This document shows, in pieces, positions 8,587 to 17,749 of a stretch of DNA of 64,000 nucleotides. Each line of letters starts with the position of its first letter. Position 1 is the stretch's first letter. The stretch is from Micromonospora sp. WMMD1128. GTDB lineage: Bacteria > Actinomycetota > Actinomycetes > Mycobacteriales > Micromonosporaceae. The translations under genes and the position numbers were made by a program. The notes below the pieces were generated by a model. That model was not told the DNA's origin. It saw only the letters and a program-made list of their open reading frames with translations, and made no database searches. The stretch is taken from the NCBI RefSeq assembly GCF_027497235.1, contig NZ_CP114902.1:682001-746000 (forward strand). Reading direction: 5' to 3'.

Positions 8587-9456
8587 ATGACTGAGAGCAG
8601 CAGAAAGCCGGCTGAGCAGGGGCTGCCGCGGGGGGAGCGGCACCGCGGCGCGGTCACGCTGCGCAATCGAGCGATTCCTAACAGTACCGCAGATCAGCGG
8701 CTGCTCGACTCCCGGGGGCGCAGCGACTGGAAGACCAAGGACGCCTGGCGGGCCCTGCGAATCCTCTCCGAGTTCGTCGAGGGGTTCGACACGCTCGCCG
8801 ACCTGCCGCCCGCGGTAAGCGTCTTCGGTTCGGCCCGCAGCAAACCCGACAGCCCGGAGTGCCGCCTGGCCGAGGAGTTGGGCGGTGCCCTGGCCCGAGC
8901 CGGCTACGCGGTGATCACCGGCGGCGGCCCGGGCGTGATGGAGGCCGCCAACCGGGGCGCCGGGGAGGCCGGCGGCCTCTCCGTCGGGCTCGGCATCGAG
9001 CTGCCGTTCGAGCAGGGCCTCAACGACTGGGTCGACCTCGCCATCGACTTCCGCTACTTCTTCGCCCGCAAGACCATGTTCGTCAAGTACGCCCAGGCGT
9101 TCGTGGTCCTGCCCGGCGGGTTCGGCACCATGGACGAGCTCTTCGAAGCGCTCACCCTGGTGCAGACCGGCAAGGTGACCCGGTTCCCGGTCGTGCTGAT
9201 GGGCGCCGACTACTGGGGCGGCCTGCTCGACTGGCTACGCGACCGGATGGCCGCCGACGGCAAGATCGGGTCGGGCGACCTCGACCTGATCTGCGTCACC
9301 GACGACGTCAACGAGGCGGTCCGGCACATCGTCGAGGCCGAGGCGGTGCTCTCCGCCGAGCAGGAGGCGGTCCGCGAGGAGGCGGTCGCCCGCGTGGCCG
9401 CCGACCAGCGGGCCGCCGCCGAGGCCGCCCCCGAGGGCCCGACGGGTCGGCGCTGA
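8587..9456 (+). CDS. LOG family nucleoside-5'-phosphate phosphoribohydrolase (TIGR00730), long form
   Basis: The protein has 289 residues. The Rossmann-like LOG signature is complete: AVSVFGSARS, VITGGGPGVMEAANRGAGEAGG, the catalytic RKTMFVKYAQAF and the PGGFGTMDELFEALTLVQTG loop. Family members cleave the N-glycosidic bond of nucleoside 5'-monophosphates, including cytokinin nucleotides. About 80 N-terminal and 50 C-terminal residues extend beyond the core; the tail is an Ala/Glu-rich helix. The ATG at 8587 was chosen over one at 8566 because of its leaderless promoter. A second LOG gene follows 1 bp downstream, so the two are cotranscribed. Confidence 0.88.
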   Translation: MTESSRKPAEQGLPRGERHRGAVTLRNRAIPNSTADQRLLDSRGRSDWKTKDAWRALRILSEFVEGFDTLADLPPAVSVFGSARSKPDSPECRLAEELGGALARAGYAVITGGGPGVMEAANRGAGEAGGLSVGLGIELPFEQGLNDWVDLAIDFRYFFARKTMFVKYAQAFVVLPGGFGTMDELFEALTLVQTGKVTRFPVVLMGADYWGGLLDWLRDRMAADGKIGSGDLDLICVTDDVNEAVRHIVEAEAVLSAEQEAVREEAVARVAADQRAAAEAAPEGPTGRR

Positions 9457-9457
9457 C

Positions 9458-10003
9458 ATGGCAAACATCTGCGTGTTCTGCGCGTCCTCCCGTACCCTCG
9501 ACGACCGCTGGCTGGCGCTTGCCACCGAGACCGGCACCGAGCTGGCCCGACGCGGGCACACCCTGGTCAGCGGCGGTGGCTGCGTCGGCATGATGGGCGC
9601 GGTGGCGGACGGCGCCCGGGCCGCCGGAACACGCACGATCGGAGTCATCCCGCAGCCCCTGGTCGTCCTGGAGGCGGCCGACCTGGCCGCCGACGAACTG
9701 CTCGTCACCGACGGAATGGCGAGCCGCAAGACGATGATGGTCGACAAGTCGGACGCGTTCGTCACGCTGCCCGGCGGGTTGGGCACGCTCGACGAGCTGT
9801 TCGAGGTCTGGACCACGGCCACCCTGGCCCTGCACACCAAGCCGATGGTGCTCGTCGACGCGGACGGGTTCTACCGGCCGCTGCTCGACTGGCTCGGCAC
9901 CCTGGCCGACCGCCACTTCCTCAAGCCGGCCGCACTCGACCTGGTGATGGTCGCCGACAGCGTGCCCGCCGCCCTCGACCTCATCGACGCCCGCCTCACC
10001 TGA
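9458..10003 (+). CDS. LOG family phosphoribohydrolase (TIGR00730), short form
   Basis: This 181-residue protein is the usual size of the minimal LOG domain. It shows ICVFCASS at the N-terminus, VSGGGCVGMMGAVADGA, the catalytic SRKTMMVDKSDAF and PGGLGTLDELFEVWTTA. The start ATG lies one base after the stop of the longer LOG gene, so translation is probably coupled. The paired paralogues are divergent in sequence and may differ in substrate. The true substrate in bacteria is uncertain; lysine decarboxylase is an old misannotation of this family. Confidence 0.9.
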   Translation: MANICVFCASSRTLDDRWLALATETGTELARRGHTLVSGGGCVGMMGAVADGARAAGTRTIGVIPQPLVVLEAADLAADELLVTDGMASRKTMMVDKSDAFVTLPGGLGTLDELFEVWTTATLALHTKPMVLVDADGFYRPLLDWLGTLADRHFLKPAALDLVMVADSVPAALDLIDARLT

Positions 10004-10020
10004 CGCGCCCCCGCTCCCGT

Positions 10021-10139
10021 CTGGCCCCTGCTTCCGTCTGGCCCCTGCTTCCGTCTGGCCCCTGCTTCCGTCTGGCCCCTGCTTCCGTCTGGCCCCTGCT
10101 TCCGTCTGGCCCCTGCTTCCGTCCCGCCCCTGCTTCCGT
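10021..10139. repeat. 17-bp minisatellite
   Basis: Six perfect tandem copies of CTGGCCCCTGCTTCCGT occupy 10021-10122, followed by a degenerate seventh to 10139. The period is not a multiple of three and no plausible gene covers it. It lies between the LOG genes and adnA. Confidence 0.9.
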
Positions 10140-10200
10140 TCCCGCCCTGGTCCCGCCCAGCCCCGGCCTGCCCCGCTCCGGCCCGGGTCCCGCCCTGGTT

Positions 10201-10260
10201 GACACCCCTCCCGCTCCACCCATCGGGTGCGGGCCGGGCGAGTGGAACGCCGTGGGTGTC
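10201..10260. repeat. 60-bp palindromic repeat, family A, copy 1
   Basis: The element begins GACACCC and ends GGGTGTC, and folds into one hairpin. It is the most degenerate of three copies. The loop-side segment CATCGGGTGCGGGCCGGGC is identical to that of copy 2. Confidence 0.75.
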
Positions 10261-10273
10261 TCCGGTCCCGTTT

Positions 10274-10333
10274 GACACCCATACCGTTCCACTCATCGGG
10301 TGCGGGCCGGGCGAGTGGAACGCCGTGGGTGTC
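10274..10333. repeat. 60-bp palindromic repeat, family A, copy 2
   Basis: GACACCCATACCGTTCCACT begins the left arm and GAGTGGAACGCCGTGGGTGT begins the right arm, with an 18-nt loop. It lies 13 bp after copy 1. A 44-bp stretch (10221-10264 and 10294-10337) is directly repeated between them. The rest of the 10004-10550 gap holds only these repeats and GC-rich sequence. Confidence 0.8.
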
Positions 10334-10550
10334 TCCGCGTCGCACTGCGCGGGGCGCTTCCGGATGGCGGCTCGGGAGAGGGGCCCGCAGGGCGAGAGAC
10401 CACGAGCCCTCCGCGCCGACCGGTGCTCGGGACGCGGCGTGCGCCGCCGCCGGCCGGGCGGGTCGTCCCGGTGGCGGCCGTTCCTGCTGACCGGGTGCGC
10501 TGCGGCGGGTGGGCGGCGTCGGTTTCCGGGTGTCGTACCGGCGTGGTGGG

Positions 10551-13500
10551 ATGTCGGTGATGCAGGCGTACCGGTTGGTGCGCCGGCCCGGCGGCGCGGG
10601 GGCGGGGGTCACCCACGACGCCGGGGCGGGGCAGGGGGTGGGCCGGTCCGACGGACCGGTCGTGTCGGAGCCGCGATCCGGGGGGTCGACGGTCGATGCC
10701 GCGCACCCACCGACCGTGGCCGAGCCGAGCGTTGCCGGGCCGAGCGTTGCCGGGCCGAGCGTTGCCGGGCCATCCGTTGCCGGGCCATCCGTGGCCGGGT
10801 CGAGCGTGGCCGAAGGGCGTCGGGCGGATCTGGTGCAGGCCGAGGTCATCGCGCACACCGACGGGCCGATGCTCGTCGTGGGTGGGCCCGGCACCGGAAA
10901 GACCGCCACCCTGGTCGAGGCGGTCGCCGCCCGGGTGGCCGAGGGCGTCGACCCGGAACGGGTCCTGGTGCTGACCTTCGGGCGGCGGGGCGCCACCGAG
11001 TTGCGTCGGCGGATCGAGGCCCGGATCGCCGGAGACGGCCACCGTGTGCTCCGCGAGCCGCTGGTCCGCACGTTCCCGGCGTACGCCTTCGGGCTGCTCC
11101 GCCGGGCCGCGGCGGAACGGGGTGAGCCCTCACCGCGGCTGCTCACCGGCCCGGAGCAGGACCTCATCATCCGCGAGTTGCTCGACGTGGTCGGCGAGGA
11201 GCCGGACGACGATCCGGTCGGCTGGCCGGCGGACATGCGCCCCGCGCTGCGTACCCGGGCGTTCGCGCAGCAGCTCCGTGACCTGTTGATGCGGGCCGCC
11301 GAGCGGGGCGTCGGCCCGGTCGAGCTGGCCCGCCTCGGCGAGAAGCTGGGCCGCGCCGACTGGCCGGCCGCGGCCCGCTTCCTCCGCGAGTACGTCGCCG
11401 TCCTCGCGCTGCGTGACGTGAGCAACCGGGGTTCGGTCGCGTACGACCCGGCGGAGCTGGTGCGGGTCGCCACCGGCATGCTGCTCGACGATCCCGGGTT
11501 GCTCGCCGCCGAGCGCCGCCGCCTGACCCACGTCTACGTCGACGAGCTTGCCGACACGGACCCGGCCCAGGTGGACCTGCTCGCCGTGGTGGCCGGCGGT
11601 GGCAAGTCCCTGGTCGCCTTCGCCGACCCGGACTCCTCCACGTACGCCTTCCGGGGCGCCGACCCGGCTGCGGTCGGCGCGTTCCCGCACCGGTTCCGGA
11701 CCGCCTCCGGCGCGCCGGCCGCCCAGGTCACGTTGGCGACCTCCTACCGGGCCGGGCCGGAGTTGCTGGCGGCGACCGCCCGGCTGGCCCGCCGGCTCCG
11801 GGGCCCGGCGGCCCACCGGCGGCTGCGCCCGCTCCCGGACGCGCCGGCCGGCGCGGTCGAGGTGCGCACCTTCCGCTCCGCCACCAGCGAGTCCGCGTGG
11901 CTGGCCCACGCCCTGCGGGAGGCCCACCTGCTCGACGGGGTGCCCTGGTCCCGGATGGCGGTGCTGGTGCGTTCCACCGGGCGGCAGCTCCCGTCGCTGC
12001 GACGTGCCCTGCACACCGCCGGCGTGCCCACCGTGGTGCACGGGGAGGACCTGCCGCTGCACCTCCAGCCGGCGGTGGCCCCGCTGCTGCTCCTGCTCCG
12101 CTGCGCGCTCGAACCCGACCGGCTGGACGAGGAGTCGGCGGTCGCGCTGCTGCACTCGCCGCTCGGCGGCGCCGACCCGCTGGCCGAGCGGCGGCTGCGC
12201 CAGGGGTTGCGGGCGCTCGCGCTGGCCGGCGGGGACCGTCGCCCCTCCGGTGAGTTGCTTGTGGAGGCGCTGCGCGATCCGACTGAGCTGGCCACCATCG
12301 AGCGGCGGTGGGCGGAGCCGGCGCAGGCCGTGGCGCACCTGCTGGCGACCGCCCGGCAGGCCGCCGGCACGCCCGACGCCACCGTCGAGGACGTCCTCTG
12401 GGCGGTGTGGCGGGAGAGTGGGCTGGCCGAGCGCTGGGCCGGGGCGATCACCCGGGGGCGGGCGGCCACCGGCGAGCACGAGACGGCCCAACGCTGGCGG
12501 GCCGAGGCCGCCGACCGGGATCTGGACGCCGTGCTGGTGCTCTTCGACGCGGCGGCCCGGTTCGTCGACCGGCTGCCGGGGGCACGCACCGAGGTCTTCC
12601 TCGACCACGTGCTCGGCCAGGAGTTGCCGGCCGACACGCTCGCCGCCGCCGCCGACCGGGGAGACGCGGTACGCCTGCTCACCGCGCACGCGGCGAAGGG
12701 CCTGGAGTGGGACCTGGTGGCCGTCGCCGGGGTGCAGGAGGGCGTCTGGCCGGACCTGCGACTGCGCGGCAGCCTGCTCGGCTCGGAGCGGCTGGTCGAC
12801 GTGCTCGCCGGCCGGGCCGACGGCGCCGGGCTGCGGGCCAGCCTGGTCGGGCAGACGTCGGCGCTGCTGGACGAGGAGCGGCGGCTGTTCCACGTCGCGG
12901 TCAGCCGGGCGCGGCGCCGCCTGCTGGTCACCGCCGTCGCCTCCGCGGCGGTCGGCGGCGACGACCACGAGGAGCAGCCCAGCCGCTTCCTGCACGAGTT
13001 GGCCGCGACCGACCCGCCGGCCACCGGCAGCGGTGGCGCCGCCCCGCACGGCCCGGACCCGAGCGGCCCGGACCCGAGCGGCCCGGACCCGAGCGGCCCG
13101 GACCCGAGCGGCCCGGACCCGAGCGGCCCGGACCCGAGCGGCCCGAATCCGCGCGGCTCGAACCCGCGCGGTCCGGACCCGCATGGCTCAGGCCCGCACG
13201 GCGTGAACCAGACCGGCCCGAATCCGAGCGGCGCGGACCGGGACGGGCCGGTGCCGCACGGTGACGAGCATCCGCAGGACGGGCCGCCGGGTGCGCTCCC
13301 GGTGACGCTGCCGCCGCGCGGGCTCACCCTGTCCGCGCTGGTGGCGGAGCTGCGTACCGCGATCACCGACCCGGCGACGCCGATCATCCGGCGGCACGCG
13401 GCGGCGGGTGAGCTGGCCCGGCTGGCCGCCGCCGGCGTGCCCGGCGCGCACCCGGACGACTGGTGGGGGTTGCGCGGCCTCTCCGACGACCGGCCGCTCG

Positions 13501-14303
13501 TCGACGACGGCGAGCCGGTGCGGGTCACCCCCTCGGCGATGGAGAGCGCGTTGCGGTGCAGCCTGCGCTGGCTGCTGGAGCGGCACGGCGGCAGCGGGCC
13601 GGCAAGCGCCGCCCAGGGCGTCGGCAACCTGGTGCACGCCGCCGCGATGCTCGCCGAGGACGCGAGCGCGGACCGGGAGGCGCTGCTGGAGTACGTGGCC
13701 GCCCGGTTCGACGCGATCGAGCTGGCCGCCCGCTGGATGGTCGGCCCGGAGCGGCAGCGTGCCGAGGCGATGGTCGACAAGCTGCTGCGTTGGCTGGCCG
13801 GCAACCCGCGCCGGCTGCTCGCCATCGAGCACGAGTTCGCGGTCCGCCTCGACGACCCGTCTCGCCCGGTCGAACTGACCGGCCGGGTCGACCGGCTGGA
13901 GGTCGACGACGAGGGCCGGCTCGTGGTGATCGACCTGAAGACCGGCAAGTCCACGGCCGTCACCGAGCGGGAGGTGGCCGAGCATCCGCAGCTCGGCGCG
14001 TACCAGGCGGCGGTCGAGGCGGGCGGGTTCGCGGAGTTCGGCGCGGAGTCCGGCGGCGCCGCGCTGGTGCAGCTCGGCACCGGCGCGCGGGACGCCCGGG
14101 AGCAGGCCCAGGCCGCGGCCGGCGAGGGCCCGGAGGCCGGCTGGGCCACCGCGCTGGTCCGCCGGACCGCCGACACGATGGCCGCGTCCACGTTCGCCGC
14201 GGTCGCCAACTCCAAGTGCCGGGTCTGCCCGGTACGCACGAGCTGCCCGGTCTCCGGCCAGGGCCGGCAGGTCGTCGAGCCGCCACCGGAGAGCCGGCCG
14301 TGA
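10551..14303 (+). CDS. adnA: AdnA, ATP-dependent helicase-nuclease subunit
   Basis: This 1250-residue UvrD/RecB-type subunit should pair with AdnB to resect double-strand-break ends. The Walker A motif is GGPGTGKTATL (Lys117). The Walker B position reads VYVDELADTD (near 331) instead of DExQD, as expected for the weaker motor. Motifs VTLATSYRAGPELL and LTAHAAKGLEWDLVAVAG follow. The C-terminal RecB-like nuclease shows GRVDRLEV and VIDLKTGKS (Asp1128). Cys1003 plus C1223-x2-C1226-x5-C1232 form a 4Fe-4S staple. Two pentapeptide repeat tracts are unusual: GPSVA near residues 60-86 and GPDPS at 834-863. The start could be the ATG at 10551 or 10560. It is coupled to adnB through an 11-codon mini-cistron. 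Confidence 0.9.
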   Translation: MSVMQAYRLVRRPGGAGAGVTHDAGAGQGVGRSDGPVVSEPRSGGSTVDAAHPPTVAEPSVAGPSVAGPSVAGPSVAGPSVAGSSVAEGRRADLVQAEVIAHTDGPMLVVGGPGTGKTATLVEAVAARVAEGVDPERVLVLTFGRRGATELRRRIEARIAGDGHRVLREPLVRTFPAYAFGLLRRAAAERGEPSPRLLTGPEQDLIIRELLDVVGEEPDDDPVGWPADMRPALRTRAFAQQLRDLLMRAAERGVGPVELARLGEKLGRADWPAAARFLREYVAVLALRDVSNRGSVAYDPAELVRVATGMLLDDPGLLAAERRRLTHVYVDELADTDPAQVDLLAVVAGGGKSLVAFADPDSSTYAFRGADPAAVGAFPHRFRTASGAPAAQVTLATSYRAGPELLAATARLARRLRGPAAHRRLRPLPDAPAGAVEVRTFRSATSESAWLAHALREAHLLDGVPWSRMAVLVRSTGRQLPSLRRALHTAGVPTVVHGEDLPLHLQPAVAPLLLLLRCALEPDRLDEESAVALLHSPLGGADPLAERRLRQGLRALALAGGDRRPSGELLVEALRDPTELATIERRWAEPAQAVAHLLATARQAAGTPDATVEDVLWAVWRESGLAERWAGAITRGRAATGEHETAQRWRAEAADRDLDAVLVLFDAAARFVDRLPGARTEVFLDHVLGQELPADTLAAAADRGDAVRLLTAHAAKGLEWDLVAVAGVQEGVWPDLRLRGSLLGSERLVDVLAGRADGAGLRASLVGQTSALLDEERRLFHVAVSRARRRLLVTAVASAAVGGDDHEEQPSRFLHELAATDPPATGSGGAAPHGPDPSGPDPSGPDPSGPDPSGPDPSGPDPSGPNPRGSNPRGPDPHGSGPHGVNQTGPNPSGADRDGPVPHGDEHPQDGPPGALPVTLPPRGLTLSALVAELRTAITDPATPIIRRHAAAGELARLAAAGVPGAHPDDWWGLRGLSDDRPLVDDGEPVRVTPSAMESALRCSLRWLLERHGGSGPASAAQGVGNLVHAAAMLAEDASADREALLEYVAARFDAIELAARWMVGPERQRAEAMVDKLLRWLAGNPRRLLAIEHEFAVRLDDPSRPVELTGRVDRLEVDDEGRLVVIDLKTGKSTAVTEREVAEHPQLGAYQAAVEAGGFAEFGAESGGAALVQLGTGARDAREQAQAAAGEGPEAGWATALVRRTADTMAASTFAAVANSKCRVCPVRTSCPVSGQGRQVVEPPPESRP
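13050..13139 (+). repeat. 15-bp in-frame minisatellite encoding (GPDPS)6
   Basis: Six perfect copies of GGCCCGGACCCGAGC encode six GPDPS pentapeptides, followed by degenerate units to about 13260. The tract lies in the linker between the AdnA motor and nuclease domains, so copy-number change would alter linker length without a frameshift. Confidence 0.9.
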
Positions 14304-14335
14304 GCGCGCGGAGTCGAACGAGGACCGGAGCATGA
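14300..14335 (+). CDS. mini-cistron linking adnA and adnB (11 codons)
   Basis: A GTG at 14300 overlaps the adnA stop as GTGA. Its own TGA overlaps the adnB ATG as ATGA. The predicted peptide is MSARSRTRTGA. Its first and middle parts match the longer mini-cistrons at 24224 and 25614 (MSARS, then SRT), so it looks like a shortened member of that family. It probably passes ribosomes from adnA to adnB. Translation is inferred, not shown. Confidence 0.5.
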   Translation: MSARSRTRTGA

Positions 14336-17300
14336 CGACACAGCCGGCGCTGTTCGGCGCCACCGGCACGCCCACGCCCCGGGCCGCCGACGCGGGCCCC
14401 CGCTACACGCCCGTCGAGCTGGCCCGGCTGCTCCGGCTGCCGGCGCCAACCCGGGAGCAGGCGGCGATCATCGCGGCGCCGGTGGAGCCGCTGCTCGTGG
14501 TCGCCGGCGCCGGCTCCGGCAAGACCGAGACGATGGCCGCCCGGGTCGTCTGGCTGGTCGCCAACGCGTACGTGCGCCCCGAGCACATCCTCGGGCTCAC
14601 CTTCACCCGCAAGGCCGCCGGCGAGTTGGCGCACCGGGTCCGGACGCGCCTCGACCAGCTCGTCCGCCGGCTGGGCCGGCCGCGCCGGGATCCGCGCGAG
14701 GACCCGTTCGCGGGCGAGCCGACGGTGTCCACCTACCACTCGTACGCGGGGCGGATCGTCACCGAGCACGGGTTGCGCGCCGGCTACGAGCCGACGACCC
14801 GGCTGCTCACCGAGGCGTCCCGCTGGCAGCTCGTCGACCTGCTGGTCCGCAACTACGACGGGGACATGTCCGAGGTGGACCGGATGCCGTCCACCATCAC
14901 CGACGCGGTGCTCGCCCTTGCCGGCGAGCTGGACGAGCACCTGGTCGACCCGGACGAGTTGGCCGGCTGGACGGGCCGCTTCTTCGCTGAGGTCCAGTCG
15001 CGTCCCGGCCGGGTCTACGCCGACGTGCGCAAGGCGCTCCAGCTCCAGCGGACCCGGCTGAAGCTGCTGCCGCTGGTGCGGGCGTACGCCCGGCGTAAGG
15101 ACGACTTCGAGGCGATGGACTTCGCCGACCAGCTCGCCCGCGCGGCCCGGGTGGCCCGCGACCACCCGGCCGTCGGCGTGATCGAGCGGGACCGGTTCCG
15201 GGTGGTGCTGCTCGACGAGTACCAGGACACCAGCCACGCCCAGGTGGTGCTGCTCAACGCGCTGTTCGGCGGCGGTCACCCGGTCACCGCCGTGGGTGAC
15301 CCCTGCCAGTCCATCTACGGCTGGCGCGGGGCCAGCGCCGGCACGCTCGACCGGTTTCCCGGCGAGTTCGCCCGCGTCGACGGCACCCCCGCCGACGTGC
15401 TGGGCCTCACCACGAGCTGGCGCAACCGGCCGGAGATCCTCGACGTCGCCAACGCGCTCTCGGTGCCGCTGCGGGCGGCCGGCGCCCGGGTGCCCGAGCT
15501 GCACGCCGCGCTCAGCGTCCGCGATCCGATCCCGCACCGCACGCCGGGTGGGCGGGCCGCCGGCACCGTGCACTGCGCGCTGCTGCCGACGTACGCCGAC
15601 GAGGCCGACTGGATCGCGGACAGCGTGCTGGCGTCCTGGCGGGGCGCGGCCGGGACGCCGGGCGCGCTGCCCGAGCACATCCCGGCCGACCGTCGCCCGA
15701 CCACGGCGGTGCTGGTGCGGCTGCGCAGCCAGATCCCGGCGATCGAGGCGGCGCTGCGGGCCCGGGGGCTGCCGGTCGACGTGGTCGGGCTCGGCGGTCT
15801 GCTGGACACCCCGGAGGTACGGGACGTGGTGTGCACGCTGCGGGTGCTCGCCGACCCGACCGACGGGGCGGCGCTGCTGCGGCTGCTCACCGGCGCGCGC
15901 TGGCGGATCGGCCCACGTGACCTGGTCGCCCTGCACCGTCGGGCCCGGGCCATCGCCCGCAGCCGCCGGGAGCTGGTCGGGGACGACGGGCCGGAGATCG
16001 TCGTGGACGTGCTGGACGAGGCGACCCTGGTCGAGGCGTTGGCCGACCTGGGGCCGGCGCAGGCGTACTCGGCGGAGGGGTTCGCCCGGCTGCGGTCGTA
16101 CGGGATGGAGTTGGCGCTGCTGCGCTACCGGCTGGACCAGTCCCTGCCGGAGTTGATCGCGGACATCGAGCGGACCATCGGGTTGGACGTGGAGGTGGCG
16201 GTCCGGGCCGGGCGGGACGGCGCCGGTGACGCCGGGCTGGCCCGCGCCCACCTGGACGCGCTCGGCGACGTCGCGGCGCGGTTCAGCGGCGAGACACCCG
16301 GCGCCACGCTCGCCGGTTTCCTCGCCTACCTGGCCGCCGCCGAGGACGAGGAACGTGGGCTGGCGCCGGGCGAGGTCGAGGTGGTGGCGGGCGCCGTGCA
16401 GGTGCTCACCGCGCACGCCGCCAAGGGCCTGGAGTGGGACGTGGTGGCGGTGGCCGGGTTGACCCGGGGCGTGTGGCCGGGGCCGGTCCGCAACTCGGAC
16501 CACTGGCTGGGTGGGCTCGGGGTGCTGCCGTTCCCGCTGCGCGGCGACGCCGACGGGCTGCCCGAGCTGGCCCTGCCGGAGGCGGCGGACCAGCGTGGGG
16601 TGGCCCGGGCACTGGCCGAGTTCACCGACGCCTGGCGGGCGCACGACGAGCGGGAGGAACGCCGGCTGGCGTACGTGGCGGTGACCCGGCCCCGGCGGTT
16701 GCTGCTCTGCTCCGGCTACTGGTGGGGGGAGGGGACGAAGCGGTTCCGCGGGCCGTCGGTGTTCCTGCGTGAGGTGCACGACGCCGGCCTGACCGGCGCG
16801 GACGGGCACGTGATCGACGCCTGGGCGCCGGAGCCGGCCGGGGACGCGGTGAACCCGACCACCGAGACGGTGCTGCGCGCCGAGTGGCCAGCCGACCCGC
16901 TGGGCGGTCGCCGGCCGGCGCTCACCGAGGCGGCGGCGCTGGTCCGCCGTCATCTCGCCGACCCGGACGCGGCGCGCCGCGAAGCGGCCCTGCTGGCCGC
17001 CGCCGGTCCGGCCGATGTGGCGCAGGGGGATCCGGAGGTGGCCCGGTGGCGGCGGGAGGCCGATCTGCTCCTTGCCGAGCGGGCGGAGCTGGCCCGGCGG
17101 GCCGAGGCGGTCGAGGTGGAACTGCCGGGCCAGCTCTCGGTGACCCAACTGGTGGCGTTGCGTCGTGACCCGGAGGCGCTGGCCCGTACGCTGCGCCGGC
17201 CGATGCCGAGCGAACCCAGCCCGTACGCCCGGCGGGGCACCGCGTTCCACGCCTGGCTGGAGCAGCGTTTCGGCGCGGACCGGCTGCTGGATGTGGACGA

Positions 17301-17724
17301 GTTGCCCGGCGCGGCCGACGACGGCGCCGCCCCGGACGAGGCGCTTGCCGCGTTGCAGGAGCGGTTCCTGGCCAGCGAGTGGGCGGACCGGGTGCCGGTG
17401 GAGGTGGAGGTGCCGTTCGCCACGGTGATCGCCGGTGTGGTGGTCCGGGGTCGGATGGACGCGGTCTTCGCCCGCCCCGGCGGGCGTTACGACGTGGTCG
17501 ACTGGAAGACCGGTCGGCGACCCACCGGCCGCGAGGCGGACGCGGCGGCGGTGCAGTTGGCGGTCTATCGGCTGGCCTGGGCGGAGTTGGCCGGCGTGCC
17601 GGTGGAGCGGGTCGGCGCGGCGTTCCACTACGTGCGGGACGGGGCGACGGTGCGTCCGGCCGACCTGCTCGACGTGACGGGGTTGACCGCGCTGGTGAGT
17701 GCCGTGCCGGAAATTTCGGCGTGA
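14332..17724 (+). CDS. adnB: AdnB, ATP-dependent helicase-nuclease subunit
   Basis: This 1130-residue UvrD-family motor carries a C-terminal RecB-like nuclease and is the lead motor of the AdnAB resection machine. Walker A is AGAGSGKTETM (Lys64) and Walker B is LLDEYQDTSHAQ (Asp295). Further helicase motifs are GDPCQSIYGWRGAS, LTTSWRNRPEIL, LTAHAAKGLEWDVVAVAG and RRLAYVAVTRPRR. The nuclease motif is VVDWKTGRR (Asp1057), with GRMDAVF upstream and AVQLAVYRLAW (QxxxY) downstream. It lacks the iron-sulfur cysteines of AdnA. The intact DEYQD, in contrast to AdnA, supports the assignment. Confidence 0.93.
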   Translation: MTTQPALFGATGTPTPRAADAGPRYTPVELARLLRLPAPTREQAAIIAAPVEPLLVVAGAGSGKTETMAARVVWLVANAYVRPEHILGLTFTRKAAGELAHRVRTRLDQLVRRLGRPRRDPREDPFAGEPTVSTYHSYAGRIVTEHGLRAGYEPTTRLLTEASRWQLVDLLVRNYDGDMSEVDRMPSTITDAVLALAGELDEHLVDPDELAGWTGRFFAEVQSRPGRVYADVRKALQLQRTRLKLLPLVRAYARRKDDFEAMDFADQLARAARVARDHPAVGVIERDRFRVVLLDEYQDTSHAQVVLLNALFGGGHPVTAVGDPCQSIYGWRGASAGTLDRFPGEFARVDGTPADVLGLTTSWRNRPEILDVANALSVPLRAAGARVPELHAALSVRDPIPHRTPGGRAAGTVHCALLPTYADEADWIADSVLASWRGAAGTPGALPEHIPADRRPTTAVLVRLRSQIPAIEAALRARGLPVDVVGLGGLLDTPEVRDVVCTLRVLADPTDGAALLRLLTGARWRIGPRDLVALHRRARAIARSRRELVGDDGPEIVVDVLDEATLVEALADLGPAQAYSAEGFARLRSYGMELALLRYRLDQSLPELIADIERTIGLDVEVAVRAGRDGAGDAGLARAHLDALGDVAARFSGETPGATLAGFLAYLAAAEDEERGLAPGEVEVVAGAVQVLTAHAAKGLEWDVVAVAGLTRGVWPGPVRNSDHWLGGLGVLPFPLRGDADGLPELALPEAADQRGVARALAEFTDAWRAHDEREERRLAYVAVTRPRRLLLCSGYWWGEGTKRFRGPSVFLREVHDAGLTGADGHVIDAWAPEPAGDAVNPTTETVLRAEWPADPLGGRRPALTEAAALVRRHLADPDAARREAALLAAAGPADVAQGDPEVARWRREADLLLAERAELARRAEAVEVELPGQLSVTQLVALRRDPEALARTLRRPMPSEPSPYARRGTAFHAWLEQRFGADRLLDVDELPGAADDGAAPDEALAALQERFLASEWADRVPVEVEVPFATVIAGVVVRGRMDAVFARPGGRYDVVDWKTGRRPTGREADAAAVQLAVYRLAWAELAGVPVERVGAAFHYVRDGATVRPADLLDVTGLTALVSAVPEISA

Positions 17725-17749
17725 CCTCCCCCGGCGGCGAGATCCGTGG

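Noticed and set aside
9871..10296. Minus-strand frame with repeats such as RRKQGPDGSRGQTEAGA
   Set aside because: It is a translation of the 17-bp minisatellite; the period is not a multiple of three and the frame has no start signal.
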